This document shows, piece after piece, positions 11,814-21,590 of a stretch of DNA of 64,000 bases (the stretch's first letter is position 1; every line of letters starts with the position of its first letter). The DNA lies in NCBI GenBank assembly GCA_033439685.1, contig JAUEDM010000009.1:1488001-1552000 (forward strand), given 5' to 3'. A model generated the notes under the pieces. It had not been told where the DNA came from and did not search any database. It saw only the letters and a list, made by a program, of their open reading frames with translations. The translations under genes and the position numbers were made by a program. This DNA comes from Apodospora peruviana (taxonomy: Eukaryota > Ascomycota > Sordariomycetes > Sordariales > Lasiosphaeriaceae).

Positions 11814-13220
11814 AGGGTAAGAGGGATCCGGATTCGGAGTCAAATAGATTCCAATGTCACAAAACTGACTCAAGGAATAACCGAAAGACTGCAAGGAACT
11901 TGAAGTAGAATTGGTGATTGGCCTTTCTTAATGAAGATTAAATTTGGCCGTCCAGGGTCTGCTTAGAAGCAATCGTACTCAGAAAGTTGTGGGATTAATC
12001 GCTAACGCGGCCTAGACTTTGGACCTGACCTTGCGGAGAACAAGATCCGTTTTTCGGTCAAATCTGGTAAGGATAGTCCGCTGGGAATCTGGGCGACGTG
12101 GTAGTCTATCTCAAGACCGGGCCCATCTCTCCCGGCCGCACCGAGTCTGGAGCTCCGCTTGGACGGATGTCGACTGAAAGACATGCTGATGTTTCTTGGC
12201 TTCCACTTGGCGTGCGGTTTAAATTTTCGTGTTTAGACTGCTTCCATGGCCGTTTGGGAGGAAATTTGCGGCAAGCTTGGAGTCGGACCGCCCGCCCATG
12301 CAAACGACATGGATCTGCCAATACTGATATGCCAGCGGCACCGATCAATTCGCGCTGCGGCCGTCTATACCCTGCCAGTCTGAGGTACGACAAGAAAGAC
12401 AAGGAGAGCGAAAAGAGTGGCAAACCCAAAATCGGAAAGCCAAGGTGTCGAGCGCGGGACTGCGAATTGAAAGGTGAGAGGTGTCCTGACGAGTATAGGC
12501 ACTCATCAAGTCCAACAGGCTCCCCATCAGTTTGCATTGTCCCACATTATTCCACCCTGATCACGATGCTAATCAGATAGTTACTACGTTACCTAGTATC
12601 TCGACCACGCCCCCTGACGATTCCGAGGCCAAATGCATACAGACCCATCACAGGCCGAACGAGGACGTACAGCTGGCCGGATACTTCACGTCGGTGACGA
12701 TCAAGTGGTTGACGTTTGAGTCATGCGCATACCCCTGCAGCTGGGTTCTCTTATTTTGTTTCAATGTCGACGACCGGTAACGCCCAATATTTGATAAAGA
12801 TGAGGTATCAGAAAAAAGACAGGAATGAATGATGATAGTTGATTAGAGTCAGCTACTTCTTTTCGTAGATGCCTAGGACACTTTTGCACTCAATCAACCT
12901 AGAATTCCCACCATGACTTCTACCCGAACGCAATACGCAGGTGCAGGATAACGAACTACCAAAGTCATGCTGGAGTCGAGGCTATACGCCGGTAAGCTCC
13001 CTGTACACATCCGAGCAAAGCAAGGAGCTAATGTTGGGCTTCATTAGACACCTACCCTATAATATCGTCGAGTTTGCGTTACGTCTTGGGTTGTTTGACG
13101 AAGCGAGCGAATACGCGGTTGCAGGTGATTACTAAGACTATTACCCCGACACAAGCATCGGGCTACCAGGCCCCTGACTGATACACGTCCAGAACTAGGC
13201 CAACCCAAAGGCAAACAATA
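11814..13220. other. Spacer with possible relic
   Basis: No complete gene. A 64-codon open stretch at 12941-13135 (containing MLGFIRHLPYNIVEFALRLG) looks protein-like but has no partners. TTACCTAG at about 12589 is a partial copy of the recurring palindromic motif. Confidence 0.4.
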
Positions 13221-13786
13221 ATGCACTTCTTCAAGCTCGTGTCCATTATTGTGGCCGGTGTCACGGTACCTGTACAGGCGACGCCAATATCCGATACTAC
13301 AAACTTTCTCTGGTAGAGATGGTGTCCTTGTGGGGGATGATGGCTCCCTGACATCGATGAAAAGCCCCGACCAGGAGGCCAACATCAGCGCGGAGTAAGT
13401 ACCCTTCTCCCCGCCCGTTCATTTCCATGCTGGTCATGGTAGCTAACAAAGGGCCGGACAGTGACACCAATCAAAAGAGACGGCAGAGCCTCTCCTTCAC
13501 CGTTTGGGTCTGGCAACCCAACTGTGGAGGCCAGTCGTACACCTGGACCGGCCCCGTACTCAGCAGATGTTACTCCTATCGCGACGCCGGCGGGTACGGG
13601 CAGGACATTTTAGTCTTGGAGATTCAATCGCGCGAGCTGCACCGCCAGGTTCTACACGTCGTCGTTAAGAGTGTGGCGGGAGTCCGAGCGACTGGCCTAT
13701 TTTCAAGCGTGACCAATGGTTATGTCAACGCGGTGGGACATCAATTAAGAGCATCCATTTTACTTGCTATTCTGGTTAGTTGTTAG
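13221..13786 (+). pseudogene. Broken small secreted protein gene
   Basis: The first exon starts with a hydrophobic signal peptide (MHFFKLVSIIVAGVTVPVQA) and after about 30 codons meets TAG near 13315. A one-base shift at about 13310 opens a second frame that leads to a good donor (GTAAGT after 13394). The intron 13395-13461 has GCTAAC before its AG. The second exon (13462-13786) is open to a stop and contains FTVWVWQPNCGGQSYTW and a hydrophobic C-terminus (ASILLAILVSC), which could be a GPI-anchor signal. The predicted product would be about 170 residues, secreted or wall-anchored. The family is not recognised. A cryptic extra intron instead of a frameshift is possible, but I found no convincing sites. 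Confidence 0.5.
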
Positions 13787-14322
13787 TGGCTATTCTCGTT
13801 TAAAGGCTCTGGGTGGGTGTCCAAATGTGGTAAAGAAGGGGGGCGAGAGTATCGTGAGCTTGGTGCAGCTACCTTTAATTTAGAAACTTCACCTCTGCCA
13901 ATCCGGCGCTCGAATGACAGCACGAAAACAACATCAAACTCACAAATAAGTGTCGATATCGTTTAACCTCATAGACTGGAGAATGTGACAGCAAAGCGGC
14001 GGCGGCGGATTTGGAAGACAACAGGGTCGAGAAGGATGACGGAGATAAGTAGGGAGACAAACAGTACCTATGCCAGAACCGTGCTAAGGAACAATCAAAG
14101 ACGAGTTCATTGGTTGAACGGAGTAGCATTTGGGGCAGCCTTTGAGTCCATTCTTCCCTATCCGTATCTGATCAAAGCCAGAACACATTTCACATGTGTA
14201 TGTTCAAATTGTTGACTAAATAGTCATCATGATCATCGTATCGAACGGGCACAAAAGGACGGTCGGCGAAGACCCATTGATTTGCCTAATTTTGGAAAGC
14301 GAGTTGCAGGGAGTATAACGGA

Positions 14323-14378
14323 CCTATATGTTGCCCGAATCTTGCTCTCTGTCATTTCCTTGTTCGTGAGTGGGCCGG
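14323..14378. repeat. Dispersed repeat, copy 2
   Basis: Same orientation as copy 1 at 9587-9643: 34 of the first 35 bases are identical and a shared GCCGG closes the similarity. Flanks differ on both sides, so this is a genuine short dispersed copy rather than a large segmental duplication. Confidence 0.75.
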
Positions 14379-14402
14379 TGCTGTTGCCGCTTTAACCTGT
14401 GC

Positions 14403-14472
14403 GGTGGGTGTGTGGTAGGTGTGCGGCGGGTGTGCGATGGGTGTGCGATGGGGTGTGCGATGGGGTGTGCTG
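14403..14472. repeat. GTGTGCGATGG-type tandem array
   Basis: Imperfect tandem units built on GGTGTGCGATGG (5-6 units), first degenerate (GGTGTGTGGTAG, GGTGTGCGGCG) and then more regular. A simple minisatellite in spacer DNA. Confidence 0.8.
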
Positions 14473-15478
14473 AATGTGGCGGTGTCTGGGAGCCTTATTC
14501 TGTCACTCCGGCTAGATTGTTCCGAACCAAAATTAGAAGAGTATTACAGGGGTGCCTTTCTAGACCCAATATAATTCTCCTTACATAATTTTTTTCAACG
14601 ACGTGTTGAGGAGGGATTTTATCTGAAGTCGTATGTCGACGTTCTGTTAGCCCCGAGGTCTGGTGACTTTGCTTTGATTTGGGTCAACACGGCATACGAA
14701 GGGTTGGGCAACAGACTGCTAAGGGGCCGACCGGGGCGATGAAACTGCATTGAGCCAACCATAGACGATGGGTAGCTAAGATCGTACTCCCACGCCGTCG
14801 TCTCTCCTCGCACTACCGCGACCCTCGACCGAAGCCTTGCGGGCATAGCAGGGCCAGCCGGCTCCTGTAGGCAATACCTCGTCTGACGCGGGACAGGCAT
14901 CCGATCCTGAGGGCGTTACATACAGCAAGACCACTGGCGAGATGTCTTAGGTTAGAACCAGGACTTGGGGTTCGACATACGCCAAACTCACGGCGTCTTT
15001 CCGGACTTTCTCCTCTCGAGTCCGGCGAGGGGCCCGATCGAGAGGGTACGAGGCTCAATGGCTCAGAGAGCAAAGGCGACAGCCACGGCGCTGACGAAGT
15101 TGAACCCCCTTTGCGTTGGCTCAAATTAGGATGGAGGCCGGGGATCTACAGTTTGCATCCATGGGATTGGTTTGGGACAAGACCACGCCCTCCTCGCCGA
15201 GTCGAGGGAAGGTCTGCACAAGGGTCACGGCTTCGCCGAGAGCCATTCAATCTGTTTGCAGTTGCTTCAAGGTCCGCCATACCCGCGGGAGCAATTCCCG
15301 CAGAGACCGAAACGATGCCTGGTGTGTTGGTGGGTTGCTGCATCGGACTTTCTGTCCCTCAAGATCTTGGCATTCTATGAATGTACTTACCTCCATATTG
15401 GGTAGAACTAGTGAATTCCCGGTTTCCTTTCCCTTTATTTCCTCGATTTCCATGTGACCTTTACGCACTAACCATTAG

Positions 15479-16386
15479 TTAACGTCTACCTCCAATGCAA
15501 CTTCTCATATTTACACGCCAGACGCCTCGGCTATCATCGACGTCTTCTCTCGTCTACCTTCTCCTTTCTTCAACAAGGATGTTCCGCCGGTGAGGGAGTA
15601 TTCCTGTGACGATCTGTTCAGTTTACGAAAGACTACACACCATTCTCATACGCAGGAGATAGGAGATCTGTCTTTCGCAGGTATGTGGGCGCGGATACCT
15701 CTCATTCCGCTGCAGGACCGCAGGCTGAGGCACGAATGAGTGGAATTCGCGCTGAGCGTTTGGTCTCGTGTTCATACAAGCCGGGGCCTGTTGATGATAG
15801 ATTCATGGGCAAAGGTGGTGACCGGGATGCGCAGGGTCTAGGAGGCCTCTCTTCTTTAAGTGGATGACGTGGACTTGCTCGTCGGGTGATGGGAATATCA
15901 AAGGTGATGTGTCTTGCGTACCAGGTTGGTAATAGGTCGCTTAGGGGGTCTGATGCCCCTTTCTCAGGCAGATGGCGCGGGATCTCTCGTTCCTCCGGTT
16001 CGGTGTAAGACCGTTCAGGGTAGCGTGTCCTGCGTACGAAGTTGGTTGACGGGGTGCTCACACTTCGGTAAAAGTCTGTAATGTGTCATTTGCAGGGTTA
16101 CGAAGCTGTTGGGTGAAGCTTGGTGCACATCTCTCGTTCACCTTGCAATATGGTCTGCATTAGGTCGGCAACCAAGGCAGCAGGCAATTTGCTATGCCAA
16201 TTCCTCTGCCTCAGGACCAGGGTGGAATGGGGTTTCGGTAAGACGCTCTCCCTACTCCTTCTTCGGGCTTTCTTCTTCACTCTCTAAACTAACTTAATTC
16301 ATTAATGCTAGAGACGACTCGGAGGCATTGGGATATGGGTTGAAACTAGAAGTCTAAGGGCAGTGGCATCAAATTATTGGCCCTTA
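15479..16386 (+). other. Possible multi-exon gene or relic
   Basis: Several exon-like blocks with good splice signals lie in order. Block 15479-15589 follows ACTAACCATTAG and contains YTPDASAIIDVFSRLPSPF. A 25-base block 15656-15680 is flanked by CGCAG and GTATGT. Block 16096-16237 contains GEAWCTSLVHLAIWSALG and is followed by GTAAGA. After an intron with CTAAC at 16287, block 16312-16386 ends in a stop. The link between 15680 and 16096 is not resolved, no start codon is identified, and an overlapping minus-strand open stretch (15702-16061) competes. I do not recognise the family. This may be a real small gene, a relic, or chance. Confidence 0.25.
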
Positions 16387-16555
16387 TACGACTGATCCTC
16401 CGATGGCTCCGTCTACCCCGACCCAATAGTAAGATTATAGCGTTCACTCGCACATCGAGAAGCAGTAGGGCGTGGGAGGAAGGCAGAGACGGACTGTACC
16501 TGGGGTGGACGTTGGCGCTGATAACACAGGGCTTGATGCTTGGTGGACCACGATC

Positions 16556-19060
16556 TCAACGTTGCCCAAAACATCCCGAGATGTCCTCCACAACCTGTTG
16601 CAGTTCTTCCGTGAAAGGATCCCTGCCTTGCTTCTGCGGTCTCTTCCTCTTCCGGGTTTGGCCGTTTGGGCTGAGCAGGCCAAGAGGTTGGCGATCACGG
16701 ACCTCTGCTCTCTCGAAGTCAACGACCATAACATTTCGGTCGTACAAGACGTTGCGTACTTCCGCATCGCGGTGGAAAACTCCAAGTCGATGAATTTCGG
16801 TATAGGCCATGGTGATTGCGTCTCTGGCAACCACCTTGTCGACCCGGTCAACGCATTTGGACAGTGGCTGGCCAGCCCAACTAAGCAGTAGGAAGTGCTT
16901 GGAAACACGGCCATCGCAGTAGTATGGGAGAACCAGGTCTATTAGACCAAGACATACCGGAACGTGCCTCCCCTGAATAGCAGAGAGCTGGTTGTAGATG
17001 TCCTCCTCATTCTGTAGACGACCACGATTTGCTGACTCGACGCCCTTGGCAACAAGTGTGTAACCATGGGTGGACAGTCGGACCTTGAAGAGCGACCCGA
17101 CAGCTCCCGCTAGGTAAAGCGGTGCGGAGTCCGCGTCACGGCCGCGGTCACGGGCTAGCTGTGCGCGAAGAAGATGCAGAAAGTCAACACGGCTAATGTG
17201 GCGTGGTCTATGACAAGGAGCGTTCGGGCAGGACTGGTCCATCGGCCCGCCAAGTGCAAGCCCAATGAGGCACTGATGGGTGCAGTACGCCCGGTCCTGT
17301 ATGTCCGGCCGCCCTTCCCTTTCGCTACCACTTCCCCTCCCAGAGCTTGCACCTGATGTGGCGCCGCCAGAGGCGCCTGATGTCGCAGGTTTCCTGCCAG
17401 AACGAGTCAACCGATCCGCTGTTGGCGAAGGGGGCGGCGGTTTGTCATCGTCATCATGTCGTAGACCGGACTTGATGCTGGCCTGCTTGCAACGTAATCG
17501 AGTCTGAATTGGCGAGCGCGTAAAGCCTTGCCAGCGCTGGGGGTTGTATGGGGAAGCACGTTCTTTATCCTTGCGAACTGTCGCTGGAATTTTGCCCAGC
17601 ACATCTTCGAATTCCACGTCCCAAGTGTCAAGGCGTTCAGCGGCGTCGTGCCATGATTGTGGGGGCGGTGGCGTACGGAGGGCCTGGAGGATGAAGGCGA
17701 AGACGTGTGCGACAGCCGTGCGATGGAGTCTGTTCTTGTCATCCTCAATGACATCAAGGTTCGGTACGCACACATGGTAGAAGACTGTGGCGGGATCGTC
17801 CGGAATATAGAGAAAGACGAAGACTTGTCCTGTACAGACGTATCCATATTTTATGCCCTTGCCGACCATGTAGGAGAAGAGTTGCGTGACGACAGCGGCG
17901 GTGAGCGCCCTCGACGCGAGGACAAAGCCCTCGCAGTCCTTATTGATCACGTCTCGTCCCGGCTGGATATCGGATGCCAACCCGGTCACAATTTCTTCCT
18001 GGCTTAGCTTGTGTGGCGCCTTGTACTCAATGGCCATCGCCGGGATGTTGGCGCCGTCTGCCGTCCTGTATATGCAAAACTGGTCCGCTCGGTTGCCTTT
18101 CCCTTTCGCGGGGCGGCGTGGTTTTCGGATCGCTGCGGTCGTTGTGAGGGTTGTGTCTGCGGAACTGTTCTCGGCAAGGGACATGCGCTCGAGAGGCTCG
18201 GAAATTCTGTCGTCGACGGCGCCTAGATTCGTGTGTCTCTCGAACGTCACGGCTCCCCGCAGGCCAAGGGAGTCTCGGAGCTGCGTGTTTTCAGATACTG
18301 CATCAACTAGCTTCCGTACTGCATGCTCGACGGTGTTGCGCTCGAAGGAGCGGAGGCCTTGCTCGCTGCTAATGGGGCTGATTAAAGACTTAACATAGGC
18401 CATCTGGTGTGGGGATGGGAACACAGGGTTATTGGCGAAGGACGGGTTGGAGAGCTGTTCCCATATTTCTTCCTGTCTTGCTGGAAAGTCGTACCATTCG
18501 GCGATTCGTTGGGGGTAAATACGGCCGACGGGATTGGTCGTGTCGCCTTGGGTGGTCAGAGAACGGTCGGTGACTACCCGGATAGCAAGACTGAGGGAGT
18601 GACAGGTCTCAAGATAACGCTCCAGTGGTTGTGGTTGTGATGCTCTTGCGACCTCTTCGGCTTCTTCGCGTCGGCGCTGCTCGTCTTCGCGTCGTCGCTG
18701 CTCGTCTTCGCGTCGTCGCTGCTCGTCTTCGCGTCGTCGCTGCTCGTCTTCGCGTCGTCGCTGCTCGTCTTCGCGTCGTCGCTGCTCCTCTTCGCGTTGG
18801 CGTTGCTCCTCTTCGCGTCGGCGTTGCTCATCGAAGGCGCGAGTCTCCGCTTCCGAGGCCCGGCGCTGCTCCTCTTCGCGTCGGCGTTGCTCATCGAAGG
18901 CGCGAGTCTCCGCTTCCGAGGCCCGGCGCTGCTCTTCGGAGGCGCGAGTCTCCGCTTCCGAGGCCCGGCGCTGCTCTTCGGAGGCGCGAGTCTCCGCTTC
19001 CGAGGCCCGGCGCTCAGCTTGCACAAGAGCCTCTCGTAGTCTCGCAAGCTCGTCGTCCAT
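16556..19060 (-). CDS. Coiled-coil, nuclease-like and kinase-like protein
   Basis: A single 834-aa open frame when read from MDDELARLREAL. The same frame continues upstream to a Met at 19243, so the start is uncertain. Residues about 1-140 are a charged coiled coil made of RASEAETRASEEQR and RRREDEQ repeats. A helical region follows. About residues 325-440 contain ADQFCIY...AMAIEYKAPHKLS, which fits the D...E-x-K core of a PD-(D/E)XK nuclease-like fold. A Ser/Gly-rich linker leads to a kinase-like domain (about 655-790) with a VAK lysine, an HRDAEVRN catalytic loop and a VDFE metal site. Similar nuclease-plus-kinase combinations are known among fungal and oomycete Crinkler-type and related proteins; assignment to that group is inference. 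No signal peptide and no introns are seen. It lies beside a copia fragment. Confidence 0.7.
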   Translation of the reverse strand: MDDELARLREALVQAERRASEAETRASEEQRRASEAETRASEEQRRASEAETRAFDEQRRREEEQRRASEAETRAFDEQRRREEEQRQREEEQRRREDEQRRREDEQRRREDEQRRREDEQRRREDEQRRREEAEEVARASQPQPLERYLETCHSLSLAIRVVTDRSLTTQGDTTNPVGRIYPQRIAEWYDFPARQEEIWEQLSNPSFANNPVFPSPHQMAYVKSLISPISSEQGLRSFERNTVEHAVRKLVDAVSENTQLRDSLGLRGAVTFERHTNLGAVDDRISEPLERMSLAENSSADTTLTTTAAIRKPRRPAKGKGNRADQFCIYRTADGANIPAMAIEYKAPHKLSQEEIVTGLASDIQPGRDVINKDCEGFVLASRALTAAVVTQLFSYMVGKGIKYGYVCTGQVFVFLYIPDDPATVFYHVCVPNLDVIEDDKNRLHRTAVAHVFAFILQALRTPPPPQSWHDAAERLDTWDVEFEDVLGKIPATVRKDKERASPYNPQRWQGFTRSPIQTRLRCKQASIKSGLRHDDDDKPPPPSPTADRLTRSGRKPATSGASGGATSGASSGRGSGSEREGRPDIQDRAYCTHQCLIGLALGGPMDQSCPNAPCHRPRHISRVDFLHLLRAQLARDRGRDADSAPLYLAGAVGSLFKVRLSTHGYTLVAKGVESANRGRLQNEEDIYNQLSAIQGRHVPVCLGLIDLVLPYYCDGRVSKHFLLLSWAGQPLSKCVDRVDKVVARDAITMAYTEIHRLGVFHRDAEVRNVLYDRNVMVVDFERAEVRDRQPLGLLSPNGQTRKRKRPQKQGRDPFTEELQQVVEDISGCFGQR
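18661..19018. repeat. In-frame minisatellites in coiled-coil region
   Basis: Two arrays sit end to end inside the gene at 16556-19060. At about 18661-18830 there are 21-base units of the type TCTTCGCGTCGTCGCTGCTCG (each encoding RRREDEQ on the minus strand), the central copies nearly identical. At about 18830-19018 there are longer units containing GCGAGTCTCCGCTTCCGAGG. All units are multiples of three bases, so copy-number change would lengthen or shorten the coiled coil without breaking the frame. Confidence 0.93.
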
Positions 19061-19513
19061 TGCAACAGAGAAAAGACGTCGTGCCGCTGACGTGGTGGAC
19101 CTTGATGATCTGGGCAGAGGATGGCTGAAGCGATTGTTTGGGTTCGGACCTGGCTGACAGAAGTGACGTTGCCAAAGGAACGTGCACCCGGAATTATTTC
19201 CGACGAGAACGGCAAGTTCTGGGCCACTGCCTGATAGAACCAATTGTTAGTGTAGCCTTAATGACTACACGATAATCTTAACACTCACCAAGCAAAGGAG
19301 CAGACGAGACGTCGGTGATTGTTGTCTGAACCAATCGGTAAAGCTTCTGCGACAAAGTGCTAGACCCAAAGCCTTGTATGCTCTGTGGAACCCAGTTCTA
19401 GTCTGCTCAGGCGAGAGCAACTCAATCCTCGGGCGGTGGATTTGCGACGTTTGGTTGGGATCCAGCTTGGAATGGGCGCTCTGGCCGAGCATGACGCAGA
19501 CCTAAGCTACCAT

Positions 19514-19736
19514 TGTTGGAAAAGGCCTCGCAGCCTACCCCTCAATCTTTGCAAATGGATCAACCGTCTGCACAATAAAGAAAAGCTCCCTTGCCGACCA
19601 CTCCACAACCGTCGCACTCCCCGCTCAGGACGAGCCGTGAAATTCCGGCAGTCGTTGTGTGTCCCCCTTTTTTGATTATTATTGTTATTATTAAGAAAAA
19701 AATATAAAAAACAGTGCTTGGATCTGGATTATAACA
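19514..19736 (-). repeat. Putative copia LTR fragment
   Basis: On the minus strand this stretch starts with TGTTATAATCC six bases beyond the RNase H stop codon and ends in TTTTCCAACA, giving the TG...CA ends expected of a retrotransposon LTR of about 223 bases. It contains an A/T-rich segment (about 19660-19730). The position right after the RNase H end fits a 3' LTR. The match is positional only; no second LTR copy was found in the window. Confidence 0.4.
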
Positions 19737-19741
19737 TTGAC

Positions 19742-20190
19742 TCATGCTATGGACAATCCTTTTGCTGGCTCTTTAACCCCTACTTGCTGGAGGAATCGTT
19801 GGTGGAGTTGGAAATTTAAGGCTTTAGTTAAGCCATCGGCCGTCATGCTGTTTGAAGGTGTGTATTCAATGTTGATCCTGTTACTACTGACTTCCTGGCG
19901 AAGCCAATGGTTGTGAATATCCACGTGCCGGAGCTTTGTTTGCAAGGTAGCTATTTCTGCAGTAACTAGCCGAATGGTTTGTTTGTTGTCACACTGGATA
20001 GTGATATGGTGGTCATCTAGTTGAACAGTTAATTCAGCTAGTAGTCGGCTTATAAAGAGACCTTCTTTTGTCGCTTGGGCCAGGGCTAGGAGCTCAGCTT
20101 CTGTGGTGGAAGTGGTGACGGTATCTTGTTTGTTTGCCCTCCAGCCGACTAGGCCGCCAAACAGCTTCATGGTGTAGATTTGCAGAAATC
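19742..20190 (-). mobile_element. Truncated Ty1/copia element, RNase H end
   Basis: The minus-strand frame contains the C-terminal RNase H part of a Ty1/copia polyprotein: MKLFGGLVGWRANKQDTV, STTEAELLALAQATKE, IQCDNKQTIRLV, LRHVDIHNHWLRQEV and MTADGLTKAL follow the order of the family (SSTEAE, CDNQ, KHIDI, ADxLTK motifs). Integrase and reverse transcriptase are absent; similarity stops near 20190, where the sequence becomes A/T-rich. With the adjacent LTR-like stretch, this is the 3' end of a degraded element transcribed on the minus strand. It is not autonomous. Confidence 0.85.
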
Positions 20191-20510
20191 CCGCATCTCT
20201 GAAACAAATCCAACTATAATTTTAGGTTTACCGTACGTTATATATTAGTTGAGATTTTGATAATGCTATACTTTACTTTCGACTTATACGACTTGTATCC
20301 TTACTTTTAAACTGTAATACGGCCAATACTAAAAGCTGAATTTTATTGTATTAGGTACATGCGAGAATGTAATTATTGAAAAGACTGTGAAAAGGAGTTT
20401 CCTCTCGTTTTTACACAAGGTACATCCGCCAAGGAATCGAAGTCTAAAGTTGTTTTTATCTTGAATTTCACCTTTCGTCGTTCTATTTCAACTTGGCCCA
20501 TCATTTGATA
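20191..20510. other. A/T-rich spacer
   Basis: Clearly more A/T-rich than the flanking genes and without coding signal. It may be mutated retroelement sequence upstream of the RNase H fragment; repeat-induced point mutation could explain the composition, but it was not measured. Confidence 0.4.
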
Positions 20511-21590
20511 TTACGCCCATTTCTCCTCGCACCACTTCCAGAGCTTCTCTCCGTAGCCCAATCCTCCCTCGGCCTCGGAACCTCCCGCCTTGATCAAATC
20601 CTGCCGCCCCGTAGCCGCATTGGCACGGACTCGACCCCAGGGGATGATATAGGACCCACTCTCCTCCAGCGTGACCTCGGGGGACAGACCAGCAAACAGC
20701 TCAGTGTAGGCCCCAAAGATGGGCTTCGACAACATGACCCTGTTCATGACAAACATGACGGGCGCCGGGGTGCCGTCGAACGAGGCCGTCTTCAGGTAGC
20801 CAGGATTCAAACATACACTCACGATCCCGTCCTTCTTATACCGGCGCGCAAACTCGCGACTCAGAAACCAGGTGCCCGCCTTGGACGCCCCATAGTTTTG
20901 CATCGCGTTTTTCGTCCCCTTGTCAATGACGGCAAAGTCCATGCCGTTCGGCGGCGACCCGGCCTCTGCCAGCCCACTGGACGTCCAGACGACACGCGTC
21001 TGCCCCGCGGGGGAGGCGGCCGCCGCGGCGCGGAGTTGCGGGACGAGAAGCTGCGTGAAGAGCAGCGTCGCGACGCAGTGGAAACCGATCATGGGCTCCA
21101 AGTCTTGGGCGGTGCGCTGGCCGGGCGTCACGGCATTGGCACCCGTACCGGCGTTATTCCACAGCACATCCAGCTTTGTCTCTTGTTGGGCAAAGGTTGT
21201 GGCGGCAGCTCTGACGATGTTGAGATCGTTTAGGTCCAGGTGCAGGAATTTGAGTTGTCCACTCGTTCCAGTAGGAGGTGAATTCGTTGTGGTATCTTTT
21301 ATAGCGGCTTCTACCTTGTCCTATGTCGGGAGTTGCCATAAGATCAGTATGTGTTTTCCCCATGGAAAATCCATTGATTCCAAACCTACCTTGGAGCGGG
21401 AGGCGATGTAGACAGTTGCCCCAGCAGTGTAGAGAATCTTGGTCAACTGCAGGCCGATACCCGCATTCCCGCCCGTCACGATAAACACTCGGCCGCGCTG
21501 CGAGCCGGCCGGCACGTCGGCTTCGGTAAAAGTGGGCTTGGGCGGGTAGATTTGCGTCAGGGTGGCGCAGAGACCGGAAAGGGGCGACAT
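20511..21590 (-). CDS. Short-chain dehydrogenase/reductase
   Basis: Two exons (21590-21390 and 21320-20511) joined by a 69-base intron give 336 aa. The start is MSPLSGLCATLTQIYPP. Residues about 35-50 hold the nucleotide-binding motif TGGNAGIG (TGxxxGxG), followed by the NNAG motif, a WTSSG serine and the catalytic YxxSK in NYGASKAG. This is the classical SDR layout, similar to fungal retinol-dehydrogenase-like enzymes that use NAD(P)H on ketones, aldehydes or alcohols; the substrate is unknown. There is no signal peptide, so it is likely cytosolic. It ends about 320 bases from the copia fragment and starts 765 bases from the P450 pseudogene, which runs divergently. It could once have been part of a secondary-metabolite locus with the P450 and PKS remnants, but this is speculative. 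Confidence 0.9.

Larger units (their letters stand above)
13787..15478. other. Spacer with repeats, no gene seen
   Basis: Contains copy 2 of the dispersed repeat (14323-14378) and a GT-rich tandem array (about 14403-14472). Several open stretches on both strands between 14600 and 15470 overlap each other and none has a recognisable motif. No gene is called. Confidence 0.45.

Noticed and set aside
14403..14472. GT-rich array as a telomere-like repeat
   Set aside because: Units are irregular and unlike the TTAGGG repeats of filamentous fungi.
15702..16061. 119-codon minus-strand frame with Arg/Pro/Glu-rich text
   Set aside because: Overlaps exon-like plus-strand blocks and has no recognisable domain or neighbours; not enough to call a gene.
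20493..21233. 246-codon plus-strand frame over the SDR gene
   Set aside because: Sense SDR motifs on the minus strand explain the region; the plus-strand text is low-complexity.
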